From Spirosoma profusum (GTDB lineage: Bacteria; Bacteroidota; Bacteroidia; Cytophagales; Spirosomataceae), in contig NZ_JACWZY010000023.1 in assembly GCF_014699005.1 (NCBI RefSeq), positions 88,643 to 152,642 of the forward strand: 64,000 nucleotides of DNA, given 5' to 3'. Both the position numbers and the translations under genes were made by a program. The notes under the pieces are model-generated. The model was not told the origin of the DNA, ran no database searches, and was given only the letters and a program-made list of their open reading frames with translations. Shown here piece after piece: positions 1 through 9,841 of the stretch (position 1 is its first letter; each line of letters begins with the position of its first letter).

Positions 1-12
1 TAATCTGTGCTA

Positions 13-3000
13 ATGCGCATTAGTTTGTTTATTCTGGTAATTGGCTTGTTAGTTGGTTGCCGTTCGGGTCAACAGACGCCGACTGACCCACTCTTTCAGA
101 AACTACCAGCCGACGTAACAAATATTAATTTCGCCAACGTAGTAACTGACGATAAAGACTTTAACATTTTCAATTATCGCAATTTCTACAACGGCGGTGG
201 CGTAGCCATTGGCGACATCAACAACGATGGTTTTTCGGACGTATTGCTCATTGCCAACATGGGCGATAACAAACTTTACCTCAACAAAGGCAAAAAAGGG
301 AGTGCTCCCATGCAGTTTGAGGACGTAACGACCAAAGCCGGGGTGGGCGGTAAACGAGCCTGGAGTACTGGTGCTACGTTCGCCGACGTCGATGGTGATG
401 GCCGACTGGATATCTACATCTGCAACGCGGGCATTCGCGATGGCGACGACCGGGCTAACGAACTGTTTATCAATAACGGAAACGACGCCAACGGAGTCCC
501 TACGTTTACCGAACGAGCGGCTGAATATGGCCTGAATGATCGTGGCTTCTCAACCCACGCAGCTTTTTTCGATTACGACCGCGACGGCGACCTCGATATG
601 TATCTGCTGAATAATAGCTTCCTGCCGGTAGGTCGGTTGGCGTATGCGAATCTTCGTGCGCAACGGGATTCGCTGGGTGGCCATAAGTTGTTTCAGAATA
701 TGGCCGTCGAACTTAGTAAGATGGGGGCACCTAAGGAGAAACCTTCGACCCAATTTGTCGACGTATCAGAAAAGGCGGGGATTTACGGCAGTCTGATTGG
801 CTTTGGTCTGGGCATTACCATTGGTGATGTTAACGACGATAACTGGCCCGATATCTACATCTCCAACGACTTCTATGAACGCGATTATTTATACATCAAC
901 AACCACGATGGCACGTTTAGAGAGTCGATAAAAGAAGCCATGCCCCACACCAGCCTTTCATCGATGGGGGCCGATATTGCCGATGTCAACAACGACGGTC
1001 GACTGGATATTTTCATTACGGATATGCTGCCCGGCAATGACGTACGGCTGAAAAAAAACTCTACGTATGAAGGGCACGACCTCGAAGTGATCAAGCATGA
1101 TCGCGATTTTCATTATCAGCATATGCAGAATATGCTGCACCTGAATCAGGGAAGTCAGTCGGGCAATGGCGGCCTACCCGTTTTCAGCGAAATTGCCCGT
1201 TTTGCAGGTGTTCAGGCTACGGATTGGAGTTGGGGCGCGTTGATTTTCGATATGGATAACGATGGCCGCAAAGACATCTTCGTGGCGAATGGTATCGCTA
1301 AGGACGTAACGGATCAGGATTTTGTGAATTTTCTGGCCGACCGCGAAAATATGGCACAAATTGCCCGTCAGCGGAAATTCAACTTTAAGGAGTTTCTGGA
1401 TAAGGCCCCTTCCGAAGCAATTCCAAACTACGCTTTTCACAACGATGGCAACCTTCAGTTTTCTAATAAAGCCGTTGAATGGGGCTTATCTGAACCCGAT
1501 TTTTCGAACGGGGCCGCTTATGGCGACCTCGACAACGACGGCGATTTAGATTTGGTGATAAATAACATGAATGCTCCGGTAGCTGTCTACCAGAATCAGT
1601 CTGTTAATAAAGACAAAACCAATTATTTTAAAATAAAACTGGAAGGAAAAAACCTCAATCGAAACGCCATCGGTGCTCGTGTTTTCCTCCACCAACCGAC
1701 TCAAACGCAGGTTTTGGAGCAAATGCCAAATCGAGGCTTCGAGTCATCCGTAGACCTGAATTTACTTTTCGGGTTAGGTGATAAACCGGCAATTGACTCC
1801 GTAGTGGTTGTCTGGCCCGACGACCGCATGCAGACGCTACGTCAGCCGAAGGCCAACCAACTCCTGACGCTACGTTGGCAGGATGCTAATCAGACGTGGA
1901 AACCGTCAGCAAATCAGGCCAAACCGCTTTTCGTGGATAATACGTCCAATTCGAGCTTAAACTACGTTCACACAGAAAGCAATTTTGTGGATTACAACCG
2001 CGATGCACTGCTGAAACAACAGCTTTCTACGCAGGGACCAGCTTTAGCTACAGGCGACGTCAACGGTGACGGTCTGGAGGACGTATTTTTAGGGGGAGCG
2101 AGCGGGCAGCCGCATCGCTTATTTGTGCAGCAGACAAACGGAAAATTCATCGACCGAACGCCCGCTGCTATGCGTCAGGACACTACGTATGAAGCCGTCG
2201 ATGCGGTTCTGTTCGACGCTGACAATGATAAAGATCTCGATTTATACGTAGTGTCAGGGAGTAATGAGTTCACAGCAGAAGCTGACGAATTGCTCGACCG
2301 ATTTTACATAAACGATGGGAAAGGTAATTTTTCACGCTCGGGAAGTGGTTTGCCTGCCCTGAAAGCCAGTGGTTCCTGTGTGGCAGCTGCCGATTTTGAC
2401 CGCGACGGCGACATCGATTTATTTGTGGGTTCGCGGCTGATTCCGAGTCAGTACGGCTACAGTCCGCCAAGTTTTCTGCTCAGCAACGACGGCACCGGGA
2501 ATTTCAAGAATTACACCAAACGCTTTCTCCCCGAAGCCGACCAGTTAGGTATGGTCACGAGCGCTACGTGGGCCGATCTCAACGGCGACCAATATCCCGA
2601 ACTGATTGTGGCGGGTGACTGGATGCCGATAACCGTTTTCGAGAATAAACGCGGCCGTCTGGCTCAGAATCCAGCGATGACTATTACGTCGCCAACGGGC
2701 GAGGTTTTAAAAACAAACGGCTGGTGGAACTGCATCAAAGCAGGTGATGCCGATGGCGACGGTGATCTGGATTTAGTAGTAGGCAATCTGGGGCTTAATT
2801 CACGGATTCGCGCTACGCAGACAAAACCTGCGGAACTCTACATTGGCGATTTTGACCAGAGCGGTACTATCGAGCAAATTATCAACTGCGCCGATGAAAC
2901 GGGTGAATTATACCCAATGGTGCTGAAAAACGATTTGCAGAAAGAAATGCCCAGCATCAAAAAGAAGTACGTGAAATTCAGTGATTACGCCGGTAAAAAG

Positions 3001-3432
3001 ATGACCGACATACTGGACGAAACGCAGCTAAAACAAGCTGTCGTTCGTCAGGCTTATACTGCTGAAACCTGGCTTTTGCTTAACGACGGAAAAGGCAAAA
3101 TGACCGCACAGGTGCTACCCGCCGAAGCTCAATACTCACCCGTTTGTGGAGCTGTTTTCTCGGATTATGATCACGACGGACGTACTGACCTCATTCTGAC
3201 GGGGAATTTTCTGGACGTATTACCCGAAATTGGTCGTTACGATGCCAGTTACGGCGTTGTGCTACGTAACATGGGGAAGGCGGCTAACGGCACCGTTACG
3301 TATGCGTCCATTAATCCGGCTCAGTCGGGCTTTTTCGTTCGTGGGCAGGTTCGCCGGATGGCGCGGTTGGCGCAGGGCCAGCTTATTCTCGCTAAAAACA
3401 ACGACCGTGCACAAATTTTTTTAATGAAGTAG
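13..3432 (+). CDS. VCBS/FG-GAP repeat lipoprotein with ASPIC/UnbV domain
   Basis: This is a large secreted lipoprotein of unknown substrate, probably on the cell surface. The N-terminus is a lipoprotein signal (hydrophobic stretch then LLVGC). The body contains many calcium-binding-type repeats of the form DxNxDGxxD (GDINNDGFSD, ADVDGDGRLD, GDLDNDGDLD), as in VCBS/FG-GAP beta-propellers. At roughly residues 555-620 lies an ASPIC/UnbV segment (NRGFESSVDLNLLFGLG, then VVVVWPDDRMQTL), followed by a second propeller set. A GTG two codons upstream is possible, but ATG at 13 puts the signal peptide right at the start. It is a paralogue of the next gene. In Bacteroidota such proteins often accompany polymer- or halometabolite-related loci; the exact role is unknown. 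The true start could lie before the window, although the signal peptide argues against it. Confidence 0.9.
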   Translation: MRISLFILVIGLLVGCRSGQQTPTDPLFQKLPADVTNINFANVVTDDKDFNIFNYRNFYNGGGVAIGDINNDGFSDVLLIANMGDNKLYLNKGKKGSAPMQFEDVTTKAGVGGKRAWSTGATFADVDGDGRLDIYICNAGIRDGDDRANELFINNGNDANGVPTFTERAAEYGLNDRGFSTHAAFFDYDRDGDLDMYLLNNSFLPVGRLAYANLRAQRDSLGGHKLFQNMAVELSKMGAPKEKPSTQFVDVSEKAGIYGSLIGFGLGITIGDVNDDNWPDIYISNDFYERDYLYINNHDGTFRESIKEAMPHTSLSSMGADIADVNNDGRLDIFITDMLPGNDVRLKKNSTYEGHDLEVIKHDRDFHYQHMQNMLHLNQGSQSGNGGLPVFSEIARFAGVQATDWSWGALIFDMDNDGRKDIFVANGIAKDVTDQDFVNFLADRENMAQIARQRKFNFKEFLDKAPSEAIPNYAFHNDGNLQFSNKAVEWGLSEPDFSNGAAYGDLDNDGDLDLVINNMNAPVAVYQNQSVNKDKTNYFKIKLEGKNLNRNAIGARVFLHQPTQTQVLEQMPNRGFESSVDLNLLFGLGDKPAIDSVVVVWPDDRMQTLRQPKANQLLTLRWQDANQTWKPSANQAKPLFVDNTSNSSLNYVHTESNFVDYNRDALLKQQLSTQGPALATGDVNGDGLEDVFLGGASGQPHRLFVQQTNGKFIDRTPAAMRQDTTYEAVDAVLFDADNDKDLDLYVVSGSNEFTAEADELLDRFYINDGKGNFSRSGSGLPALKASGSCVAAADFDRDGDIDLFVGSRLIPSQYGYSPPSFLLSNDGTGNFKNYTKRFLPEADQLGMVTSATWADLNGDQYPELIVAGDWMPITVFENKRGRLAQNPAMTITSPTGEVLKTNGWWNCIKAGDADGDGDLDLVVGNLGLNSRIRATQTKPAELYIGDFDQSGTIEQIINCADETGELYPMVLKNDLQKEMPSIKKKYVKFSDYAGKKMTDILDETQLKQAVVRQAYTAETWLLLNDGKGKMTAQVLPAEAQYSPVCGAVFSDYDHDGRTDLILTGNFLDVLPEIGRYDASYGVVLRNMGKAANGTVTYASINPAQSGFFVRGQVRRMARLAQGQLILAKNNDRAQIFLMK

Positions 3433-3497
3433 TGTTACGTAGTGAGAAGTGGCAGACGAACCAATCTCGCTACGTAGCACTGCCTGCGCTTTTTTTT
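3432..3497 (+). terminator. Imperfect hairpin followed by T-run between the two VCBS genes
   Basis: Arms at 3432-3446 and 3466-3480 pair over 15 bp with two G-T wobbles, and a run of eight Ts follows at 3490-3497 after a 9-nt gap. The gap makes it a non-classical intrinsic terminator. The second VCBS gene starts five bases later, so it may only attenuate. Confidence 0.45.
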
Positions 3498-3501
3498 ACC
3501 T

Positions 3502-6500
3502 ATGATACGTATTGGTTTCTTTCTGGCAGTTGTCGGGCTCACCCTGTCGGGGTGTGGTTCGTTCAATTCTGAAAAACAGCTTTTTCAAACGCTCGATTCG
3601 ACGCAAACAGGAATTGGCTTTGTCAATAAGCTGGTTCCGAACGACAAAATTAATATTCTCGATTACCTGTATTTCTACAATGGCGCCGGGGTTTCGTCGG
3701 GAGACATCAATAATGACGGCTTAATCGACTTGTATTTCGTTTCTAATCAGGGCAAAAACAAATTATACCTGAATAAAGGCAATCTCAAGTTCGAGGACTT
3801 AACAGCGAAGGCGGGCGTGGAAGGCTTTTCAGACTGGCAAACGGGTTCCACTATGGTCGATATTAACGGCGATGGTTTTCTGGATATTTACGTGTGTGCT
3901 GTCGGGAATTTTCGGGGGCTGGAAGGTTCCAATGAATTGTACATTAATAACGGTGATGGTACGTTCACCGAGAAAGCCGCCGATTACGGGCTGGATTTCA
4001 CTGGTTTTTCGACGCAGGCTGCATTCTTTGATTACGATCATGATGGCGATTTAGACTGCTATCTGCTCAACCATGCCGTACATACGTCGCGTAGTTACGA
4101 CCGCGTAAGTGCCCGTAATTTTCGCCACAACGAATCCGGCGATTATCTGTACGAAAATCAACTCATCACGAAAGCCGGTAAAGCACCCGCTGAAAAAGTT
4201 ACCCGTTTCGTAAACGTGAGCGAGGAGGCCGGGATTTTTGGTGCCGCGATGGGCTACGGGCTAGGCATTTCGGTGGCCGATATGAACAACGACGGTTGGG
4301 AAGACCTGTACATTTCCAACGATTTCCACGAAGACGATTACTATTACATCAATAACCGAAACGGTACGTTCACTGAAAGCGTAAAAAAAGCGTTTCAGCA
4401 CGTGAGCCGTTTTTCGATGGGAAACGACGTAGCAGACGTCAATAACGATGGTTTTGCCGACGTAGTGACGCTCGATATGTATCCCGAAGATGAAACCGTA
4501 GAAAAATCCTCGCTGGGCGAAGACCCGCTCGATATTTATCTCTACAAGATGTCGTACGGCTACATGAATCAGTACAGCCGCAACTGCCTTCAACTCAACA
4601 TGTCGGGAAAGAAATTCGCGGAAATTGGCGCAATGGCGGGTATAGCTGCAACCGACTGGAGCTGGTCGCCATTACTGGCGGATTATGATAACGATGGTAT
4701 AAAAGACCTGTTCATTTCCAACGGTATCGTTCACCGGCCCAACAACCTCGATTATGTAAAATTTGCGGCCGATGATTCGCTACGTTATGCGATGGAAACG
4801 TCAAAGTCGCTCGATGTGCGGGCCGTTAAACTCATGCCCGATGGAAAAGCGCACAACTATTTATTTCGGGGTACTACGCCGTTGCGGTTCGATGATAAGT
4901 CGAAGGCCTGGGGGTTCGAGACGCCCAACTATGCCAACGGCGCTACGTATGCCGACCTCGACAACGACGGCGATCTGGACCTGGTTACCAACAACATCGA
5001 CGATCCGGCAAGCATTTACCGGAACGATGCCAACGAAATTTTCCCCGACAACAAGCACCTGACTTTCAGACTAAAAGGCGATTCACCAAACGCATTCGGT
5101 GTCGGGGCTAAAGTTATTCTGAAGTATGCCGATACGATTCAAGTGCAGCAACTCATTCCTACACGGGGGTTTGAGTCGTCTGTAGCTCCGGAATTACTTT
5201 TTGGCGTCGGGAAACGGGCAACTGTTGATACGTTAATTGTGATTTGGCCCAATCAGCGGATGGAAATACGGACGAACGTTACGACAAATCAAACGCTGGT
5301 TTTGAAACAAACCGATGCCCACCGAGACGCCACTACGTATCAATTTACAGCACCAAAAGCTAAGCCTCTCTTTGCTGATTTGACGACTACGGATTCGATT
5401 CCGTATCGTCATCGGGAAAACCTGAATTATTTCGATTATGTGCGGGAACCACTTATGCCTTTTCAGGTATCGACCGAAGGCCCGCATCTGGCCGTTGGTG
5501 ACGTCAACGGCGATGGATTGGCCGATATGTATGCGGGTGGCGCCAAATGGGTTCCGGGTAGTTTATTGCTTCAGCAACGTAACGGTACGTTCGCGCCTAG
5601 TTCTCAGCCAGCCTTTGTTCGTGATTCAACTTATGAAGATGTCGATGCCGCTTTTTTCGACGCTGACGGCGATAAGGATCTGGATTTATACGTAGTGTCG
5701 GGCGGCAATGAGTTTTACGGCCAAATGCCTGAACAATTTGATCGATTGTACCTGAATGACGGAAAAGGAAATTTCAGTCGAGAAACCAACGCGCTGCCAC
5801 CCATGTATGACAACAAAAGTTGCGTACGTCCCTTTGATATCGATCAAGATGGTGATCTGGATTTGTTTATAGGTGGTCGCGTTGTCGGTTTTGGCTATGG
5901 AAAATTACCCAATTCGTACCTGCTGATCAACGACGGTAAAGGGAAATTTACCGACCAGACTGATAAATTGGCCAAGGATTTACGGAAAGCGGGCATGATA
6001 ACGGATGCCGTCTGGGCTGACTACGACGGAGATAAAGACACCGATTTGGTTCTGGCAGGCGATTGGATGCCCATCCGTATTTTCGCGAATAACAAAGGGG
6101 CTTTTGAAGAAATCCGCTCAATCACTACCGATGAAACGCCGTTGAATGGCTTCTACCAACGTATCATCGCGGCTGATTTTGATAAAGATGGTGATATTGA
6201 CCTGATGGCTGGGAATTTGGGCACCAATACCAAATTCCGGAAAACACCTGATTCACAGCTACGTATGTGGGTGAAGGATGTCGATAACAACCAGAGTATC
6301 GAGCAAATTATTGCCTACAATCGGGGAAAAAACTGGTATCCGCTGGCGTTTAAAGACGAGCTGGGAAAACAATTGCCCGGCATCATCAACAAACGCTTCA
6401 CCGACTACGTATCATTTGCTGGAAAAACACTGGACGATGTGCTAAAAGACGATGAACTAAAAGAGGCTGAAGAACGTAGCGTTAACCAGTTTGCATCAAT

Positions 6501-6867
6501 CTATCTGGAAAATCAGGGGGGTAAGTTTGTATTACACGAACTACCCATGATGGCGCAGGTGTCGAAACTGTTTGCCTTGCAGGCCATCGACATCGACCAA
6601 GATGGCGATCTGGACGTAGTAGGCGGAGGCAACTTCTACGGTGTCAGTACGTATCAGGGCCGCTACGACGCTAGTTATGGCCTGGTGCTACGTAACGACG
6701 GCAAAGAAAATTTCACGGCTCTGTCACCGATTGACAGTGGCTTCCTGTTGAATGGGGAAATTCGTGATATTCGTCCTATTATAACCAGCCAGGGTCTGTT
6801 GATTATGGTAGCCAGAAATAACGCTGGTATTCAAATTTTTAAACCTATGGCAGCTTCGGCAAACTAA
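3502..6867 (+). CDS. VCBS/FG-GAP repeat lipoprotein with ASPIC/UnbV domain (paralogue 2)
   Basis: This 1121-residue protein has the same architecture as its upstream neighbour: a lipobox (LTLSGC), two sets of DxNxDGxxD-type propeller repeats (GDINNDGLID, ADLDNDGDLD, FDIDQDGDLD) and a central ASPIC/UnbV stretch (TRGFESSVAPELLFGVG, then LIVIWPNQRMEI). The two align end to end with conserved order, so they are a tandem duplication. The similarity ends at the C-terminus, where both share an NxGRYDASYG-like segment (QGRYDASYGLVLRNDG here). It probably sits on the cell surface and binds calcium; any ligand is unknown. The gene begins about 70 bases after the first one and 97 bases before the haloperoxidase-like gene, so the three may be functionally linked. 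Confidence 0.9.
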   Translation: MIRIGFFLAVVGLTLSGCGSFNSEKQLFQTLDSTQTGIGFVNKLVPNDKINILDYLYFYNGAGVSSGDINNDGLIDLYFVSNQGKNKLYLNKGNLKFEDLTAKAGVEGFSDWQTGSTMVDINGDGFLDIYVCAVGNFRGLEGSNELYINNGDGTFTEKAADYGLDFTGFSTQAAFFDYDHDGDLDCYLLNHAVHTSRSYDRVSARNFRHNESGDYLYENQLITKAGKAPAEKVTRFVNVSEEAGIFGAAMGYGLGISVADMNNDGWEDLYISNDFHEDDYYYINNRNGTFTESVKKAFQHVSRFSMGNDVADVNNDGFADVVTLDMYPEDETVEKSSLGEDPLDIYLYKMSYGYMNQYSRNCLQLNMSGKKFAEIGAMAGIAATDWSWSPLLADYDNDGIKDLFISNGIVHRPNNLDYVKFAADDSLRYAMETSKSLDVRAVKLMPDGKAHNYLFRGTTPLRFDDKSKAWGFETPNYANGATYADLDNDGDLDLVTNNIDDPASIYRNDANEIFPDNKHLTFRLKGDSPNAFGVGAKVILKYADTIQVQQLIPTRGFESSVAPELLFGVGKRATVDTLIVIWPNQRMEIRTNVTTNQTLVLKQTDAHRDATTYQFTAPKAKPLFADLTTTDSIPYRHRENLNYFDYVREPLMPFQVSTEGPHLAVGDVNGDGLADMYAGGAKWVPGSLLLQQRNGTFAPSSQPAFVRDSTYEDVDAAFFDADGDKDLDLYVVSGGNEFYGQMPEQFDRLYLNDGKGNFSRETNALPPMYDNKSCVRPFDIDQDGDLDLFIGGRVVGFGYGKLPNSYLLINDGKGKFTDQTDKLAKDLRKAGMITDAVWADYDGDKDTDLVLAGDWMPIRIFANNKGAFEEIRSITTDETPLNGFYQRIIAADFDKDGDIDLMAGNLGTNTKFRKTPDSQLRMWVKDVDNNQSIEQIIAYNRGKNWYPLAFKDELGKQLPGIINKRFTDYVSFAGKTLDDVLKDDELKEAEERSVNQFASIYLENQGGKFVLHELPMMAQVSKLFALQAIDIDQDGDLDVVGGGNFYGVSTYQGRYDASYGLVLRNDGKENFTALSPIDSGFLLNGEIRDIRPIITSQGLLIMVARNNAGIQIFKPMAASAN

Positions 6868-6899
6868 AGCCTGCCCACGACTTGTCCAATAATTTCCGT

Positions 6900-6907
6900 T
6901 AATTTTG
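6900..6907 (+). promoter_or_regulatory. Possible -7 element (TAATTTTG) before haloperoxidase-like gene
   Basis: TAATTTTG fits the Bacteroidota -7 consensus TAnnTTTG and lies 57 bases before the start codon. No TTTG is seen at the expected -33 spacing, so support is partial. Confidence 0.35.
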
Positions 6908-6964
6908 TGAAACTGGAACAGCCCGCAGTCTGGCCTGTTCAGGTTTTAACTTGTATTAACCCTT

Positions 6965-8317
6965 ATGAAAGCTTTCGTTCGATTTAGTTGTCTGTTTATA
7001 CTTTTCCTAGTCGGGTTTGTCGGTTGCAAAAAGTCAACTCCAGCCGAATATAACGCCAAAGCCGCCAATCCTGAATATTATAACGCAGCCCTGAACAAGC
7101 TGACAGACGTTATTATTCACGATATTTTCTCTCCGCCAGTAGCCAGTCGGATTTATTCATACGCCAATCTGGCAGGCTATGAAGCGCTCGTGCCTTTCGA
7201 TGCGCAATATGAATCGTTAGGTGGCAAGTTGAAGCGGTTTCAATCGGGTCCGAAACCAGAGCCTGGCAAAGAATACTGTTTTCCATTGGCCAGTACAAGA
7301 GCTTTTCTTACAGTGGCACGGGCACTGACGTTTTCAGTCCCTTTTTACGATGAGTTCGAGAAATCATTCTATGAGCAGTATAAGAAAGACGGCGTACCAG
7401 ATGAGGTGTATGAACGCTCGATGGCTTACGGAGAGGCAGTTGCTAAGCATATTCTAGATTATGCGGCCAAAGACAACTACAAACAAACACGCGGCTTTAA
7501 ACATACCGTTACGAACGAAGAAGGAACCTGGGTACCCACGCCACCAGCCTATATGGATGCGGCTGAGCCTCAATGGAATAAAATTCGCTGTTGGGCAATG
7601 GATACGTGCAATCAGTTCATGCCACCTCGCCCATCGGCCTACAGTTTGACAAAAGGCAGCCCCTACGAAAAAGAGCTGGATGAGGTGTATCAGACCGGGA
7701 AAAATCTTGATAAACAAAAACAAGATATTGCCTATTTCTGGGACGACAACGCCTTTGTTATGAACGTAGCAGGGCACGTAACATATGCCAGCAAAAAAAT
7801 GACACCAGGTGGTCACTGGCTTGCCATTGCCCAAACGGTAACCCGTCTGAAAAAAATGAATATGATACGTACTGTTGAAGCCTACGCGCTGACTTCGTTT
7901 GCGCTGAGCGACGGATTTATTTCATGCTGGGACGAGAAATACAGAACCAAAACCGTTCGCCCTGAAACAGTTATTAATAAATATATCGACGCCAAGTGGA
8001 CGCCCTTTCTACAAACGCCCCCATTCCCCGAATACCCCAGCGGACACAGCGTGATTTCGACGGCAGCGGCTACGGTGCTCACTCAGCTTATAGGCAATAA
8101 CATTAATTTTACAGACTCAACAGAGTTTAAATACGGTCATGGTGTGCGCTCATTCACGTCTTTCCGACATGCAGCGGATGAAGCTTCCATTAGTCGGATG
8201 TATGGTGGTATTCACTACCGTTCGGCCCTGGTGAATGGGCAGGCAGAAGGCGAAAAAGTCGGCAAATGGGTAATTGAAAAAATCAAGGCCCGAAAATCGG
8301 ACGTTGCTGTTCGATAG
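6965..8317 (+). CDS. Vanadium-dependent haloperoxidase / PAP2-type lipoprotein
   Basis: This is predicted to be an exported enzyme of the vanadium haloperoxidase/acid phosphatase (PAP2) superfamily. It carries a lipoprotein signal (FLVGFVGC). All three oxyanion-site motifs are present near the C-terminal third: KYRTKTVRP (K-x6-RP), PSGH at about residue 358, and SRMYGGIH (SR-x5-H). The usual Asp three residues after the last His is Ala here (HYRSA), a substitution also met in bacterial haloperoxidase-like proteins. It lies directly after two VCBS/ASPIC lipoproteins, a neighbourhood I recall from other Bacteroidota. Whether it oxidises halides or removes phosphate cannot be told from sequence. 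At 450 residues it matches the bacterial family. Confidence 0.87.
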   Translation: MKAFVRFSCLFILFLVGFVGCKKSTPAEYNAKAANPEYYNAALNKLTDVIIHDIFSPPVASRIYSYANLAGYEALVPFDAQYESLGGKLKRFQSGPKPEPGKEYCFPLASTRAFLTVARALTFSVPFYDEFEKSFYEQYKKDGVPDEVYERSMAYGEAVAKHILDYAAKDNYKQTRGFKHTVTNEEGTWVPTPPAYMDAAEPQWNKIRCWAMDTCNQFMPPRPSAYSLTKGSPYEKELDEVYQTGKNLDKQKQDIAYFWDDNAFVMNVAGHVTYASKKMTPGGHWLAIAQTVTRLKKMNMIRTVEAYALTSFALSDGFISCWDEKYRTKTVRPETVINKYIDAKWTPFLQTPPFPEYPSGHSVISTAAATVLTQLIGNNINFTDSTEFKYGHGVRSFTSFRHAADEASISRMYGGIHYRSALVNGQAEGEKVGKWVIEKIKARKSDVAVR

Positions 8318-8346
8318 ATTTTTCTGTGTATAAAGTTACAGTTAAT

Positions 8347-8380
8347 AAAAAAGAGCTAAACAATGACTTGTTTAGCTCTT
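8347..8380 (-). terminator. Intrinsic terminator of the TetR gene (convergent junction)
   Basis: Perfect 13-bp arms at 8351-8363 and 8368-8380 enclose a 4-nt loop. Read on the minus strand the stem is followed by a run of Ts (8345-8350), so it best terminates the TetR gene. It may also stop the haloperoxidase transcript. Confidence 0.8.
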
Positions 8381-8539
8381 ATAGTATATGGTGAAAGAGG
8401 AATATCGAAACAAAAAAAATTAATGATAGTGATTCACGCTGGCGACAGCTAAGCCGACAAGCATTCTATATGCCTGTTATTCAGCAAAGAATGTACAATA
8501 TGTTGACCACTAAGTGAATCTCGAAATAACTGTAGCAAT

Positions 8540-9232
8540 CTACCACTGAGCAATTGGCAGGTGCGCAGACTGAAGCTCTAATTCAACTTCTTTTGAGCTG
8601 ATTGCCAGTTTATTCAGTGCGATGTAGATAGTTTTAACAGCACTCTCAATTCGTTGCCAACCTTCCTCACTTCGCAGGTCGATGCTGATCATGGTCCGGT
8701 CATTTTGTGCCATGATGGTGAGATAATTCATTGCACCAATGACAACTGCTGAAATGGCCTGGATATCGGCACCTTTCACAAAAGATAGCTGACTGACAAG
8801 ACGAGTCATTTCTTCGTCCTGAGCGCGGGCGGTTGTTTCAGCAATCGAATCATTTTCAATAACACTGGCCTTGATGATTTCGCGGGCTGCTTTAAACGTA
8901 CGGAAGTATCGATACGTTTGAATCACCTGGCGATACCAGATGCGTGCTACGTCCGATTCGTGCAGTGGGCGAATCTGATCAAGCACGGTGGTTGTGAATA
9001 CTGGAAATAATTTACCCATTTTTACATAATACTCCAGCAGGCCTTCCATGCCGCCGAAGTACCGGTAAATCAACACTTTACTTACATTGGCTTTTTCGGC
9101 TACCCGGTTTACCCCAACACCTTCCAGCCCTCGTTCAGCGATAACTTCTTCCAGGGCTTCAACGATACGTTGGGTGGTCTTTACCCGGTTCCGTCTTACT
9201 TTTTCATCTTTCTCCATATTAACTACCTTCAT
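8540..9232 (-). CDS. TetR/AcrR family transcriptional regulator
   Basis: This is a probable DNA-binding repressor. Residues about 15-65 form a typical TetR helix-turn-helix: KTTQRIVEALEEVIAERGLE, then VNRVAEKANVSKVLIYRYFG, where the YRYFG end of the recognition helix is diagnostic. The remaining 165 residues are an all-helical ligand and dimer domain with no recognisable specificity. Start codons at 9232 and 9217 (MEKDEK) are both possible. It is not next to an obvious efflux pump. The nearest genes on its strand are a tiny lipoprotein and an arginine decarboxylase, each behind its own signals, so its target is unknown and may be its own promoter. Confidence 0.88.
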   Translation of the reverse strand: MKVVNMEKDEKVRRNRVKTTQRIVEALEEVIAERGLEGVGVNRVAEKANVSKVLIYRYFGGMEGLLEYYVKMGKLFPVFTTTVLDQIRPLHESDVARIWYRQVIQTYRYFRTFKAAREIIKASVIENDSIAETTARAQDEEMTRLVSQLSFVKGADIQAISAVVIGAMNYLTIMAQNDRTMISIDLRSEEGWQRIESAVKTIYIALNKLAISSKEVELELQSAHLPIAQW

Positions 9233-9500
9233 ATTATTTCAAGTATCTATTCTCTATCAGACTATAACTTCATTAGAAAGTCACTTTAGGTTTCAGGTAA
9301 GATGTATTTTACTAACAATTGACATGAAAAAAGGGTAAATACACCTATGGCAATACGTCAGCAGAATGCTACTATAGTAGAAAATTGTGAGCTACCGGGT
9401 TGCCTTTCAGCAACTAAGCAACAACCTCTAAACTTTTTGATAGAAAGCCTTGTGCGAATACTACGTACTTATACAGCCCTTCAAGACTATAATTAATAAC

Positions 9501-9540
9501 GAAAAAGCCACCCTTTTCCGTAAAAAAGGGTGGCTTTTTC
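9501..9540 (-). terminator. Strong intrinsic terminator after small lipoprotein gene
   Basis: Perfect 17-bp arms (9501-9517 and 9524-9540) with a 6-nt loop contain a GC-rich core flanked by A and T tracts, so it can work in either direction. It starts 17 bases after the stop of the small minus-strand lipoprotein gene. I see nothing else in 9233-9500 apart from unassigned upstream sequence of the TetR gene. Confidence 0.85.
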
Positions 9541-9556
9541 GCTCAAAATCGTTTCG

Positions 9557-9682
9557 TTAAACCCGAACCTGCGCTGAAGCAGGCTTCTGTACACTGCCAT
9601 AAGCCGGGCAGTTTGCTTTCCGTGCACACGACCCAAGCGACAATGTCGCCAGCACAGCCCCCAAAATCAGTAATTTTTTCAT
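9557..9682 (-). CDS. Small lipoprotein (41 residues)
   Basis: A short open frame begins with ATG at 9682 and ends with TAA at 9557. It encodes a lysine start, a hydrophobic stretch and a lipobox (LSLGSC), leaving a mature peptide of only about 23 residues that contains ARKANCPAY. A purine-rich AAGGACGA lies roughly 13 bases upstream, and a strong hairpin terminator follows 17 bases after the stop, so it looks like an independent transcription unit. The function is unknown. The signal peptide, clean terminator and free-standing position are the grounds for calling it a gene. It could escape standard gene callers because of its length. Confidence 0.72.
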   Translation of the reverse strand: MKKLLILGAVLATLSLGSCARKANCPAYGSVQKPASAQVRV

Positions 9683-9841
9683 GAATATAATCGTCCTTAT
9701 TTACGCTTAATCTTCAGATTTTGAAACGAATATAATGCCAAAAATTGTACAGATCGTCATTATTTTGTACCAACGGTCGCTTCTTCCCTTAACAGTTGCG
9801 AATAAATTCAAAACGGCTGCGTCAGCATGACAAACAACGTA

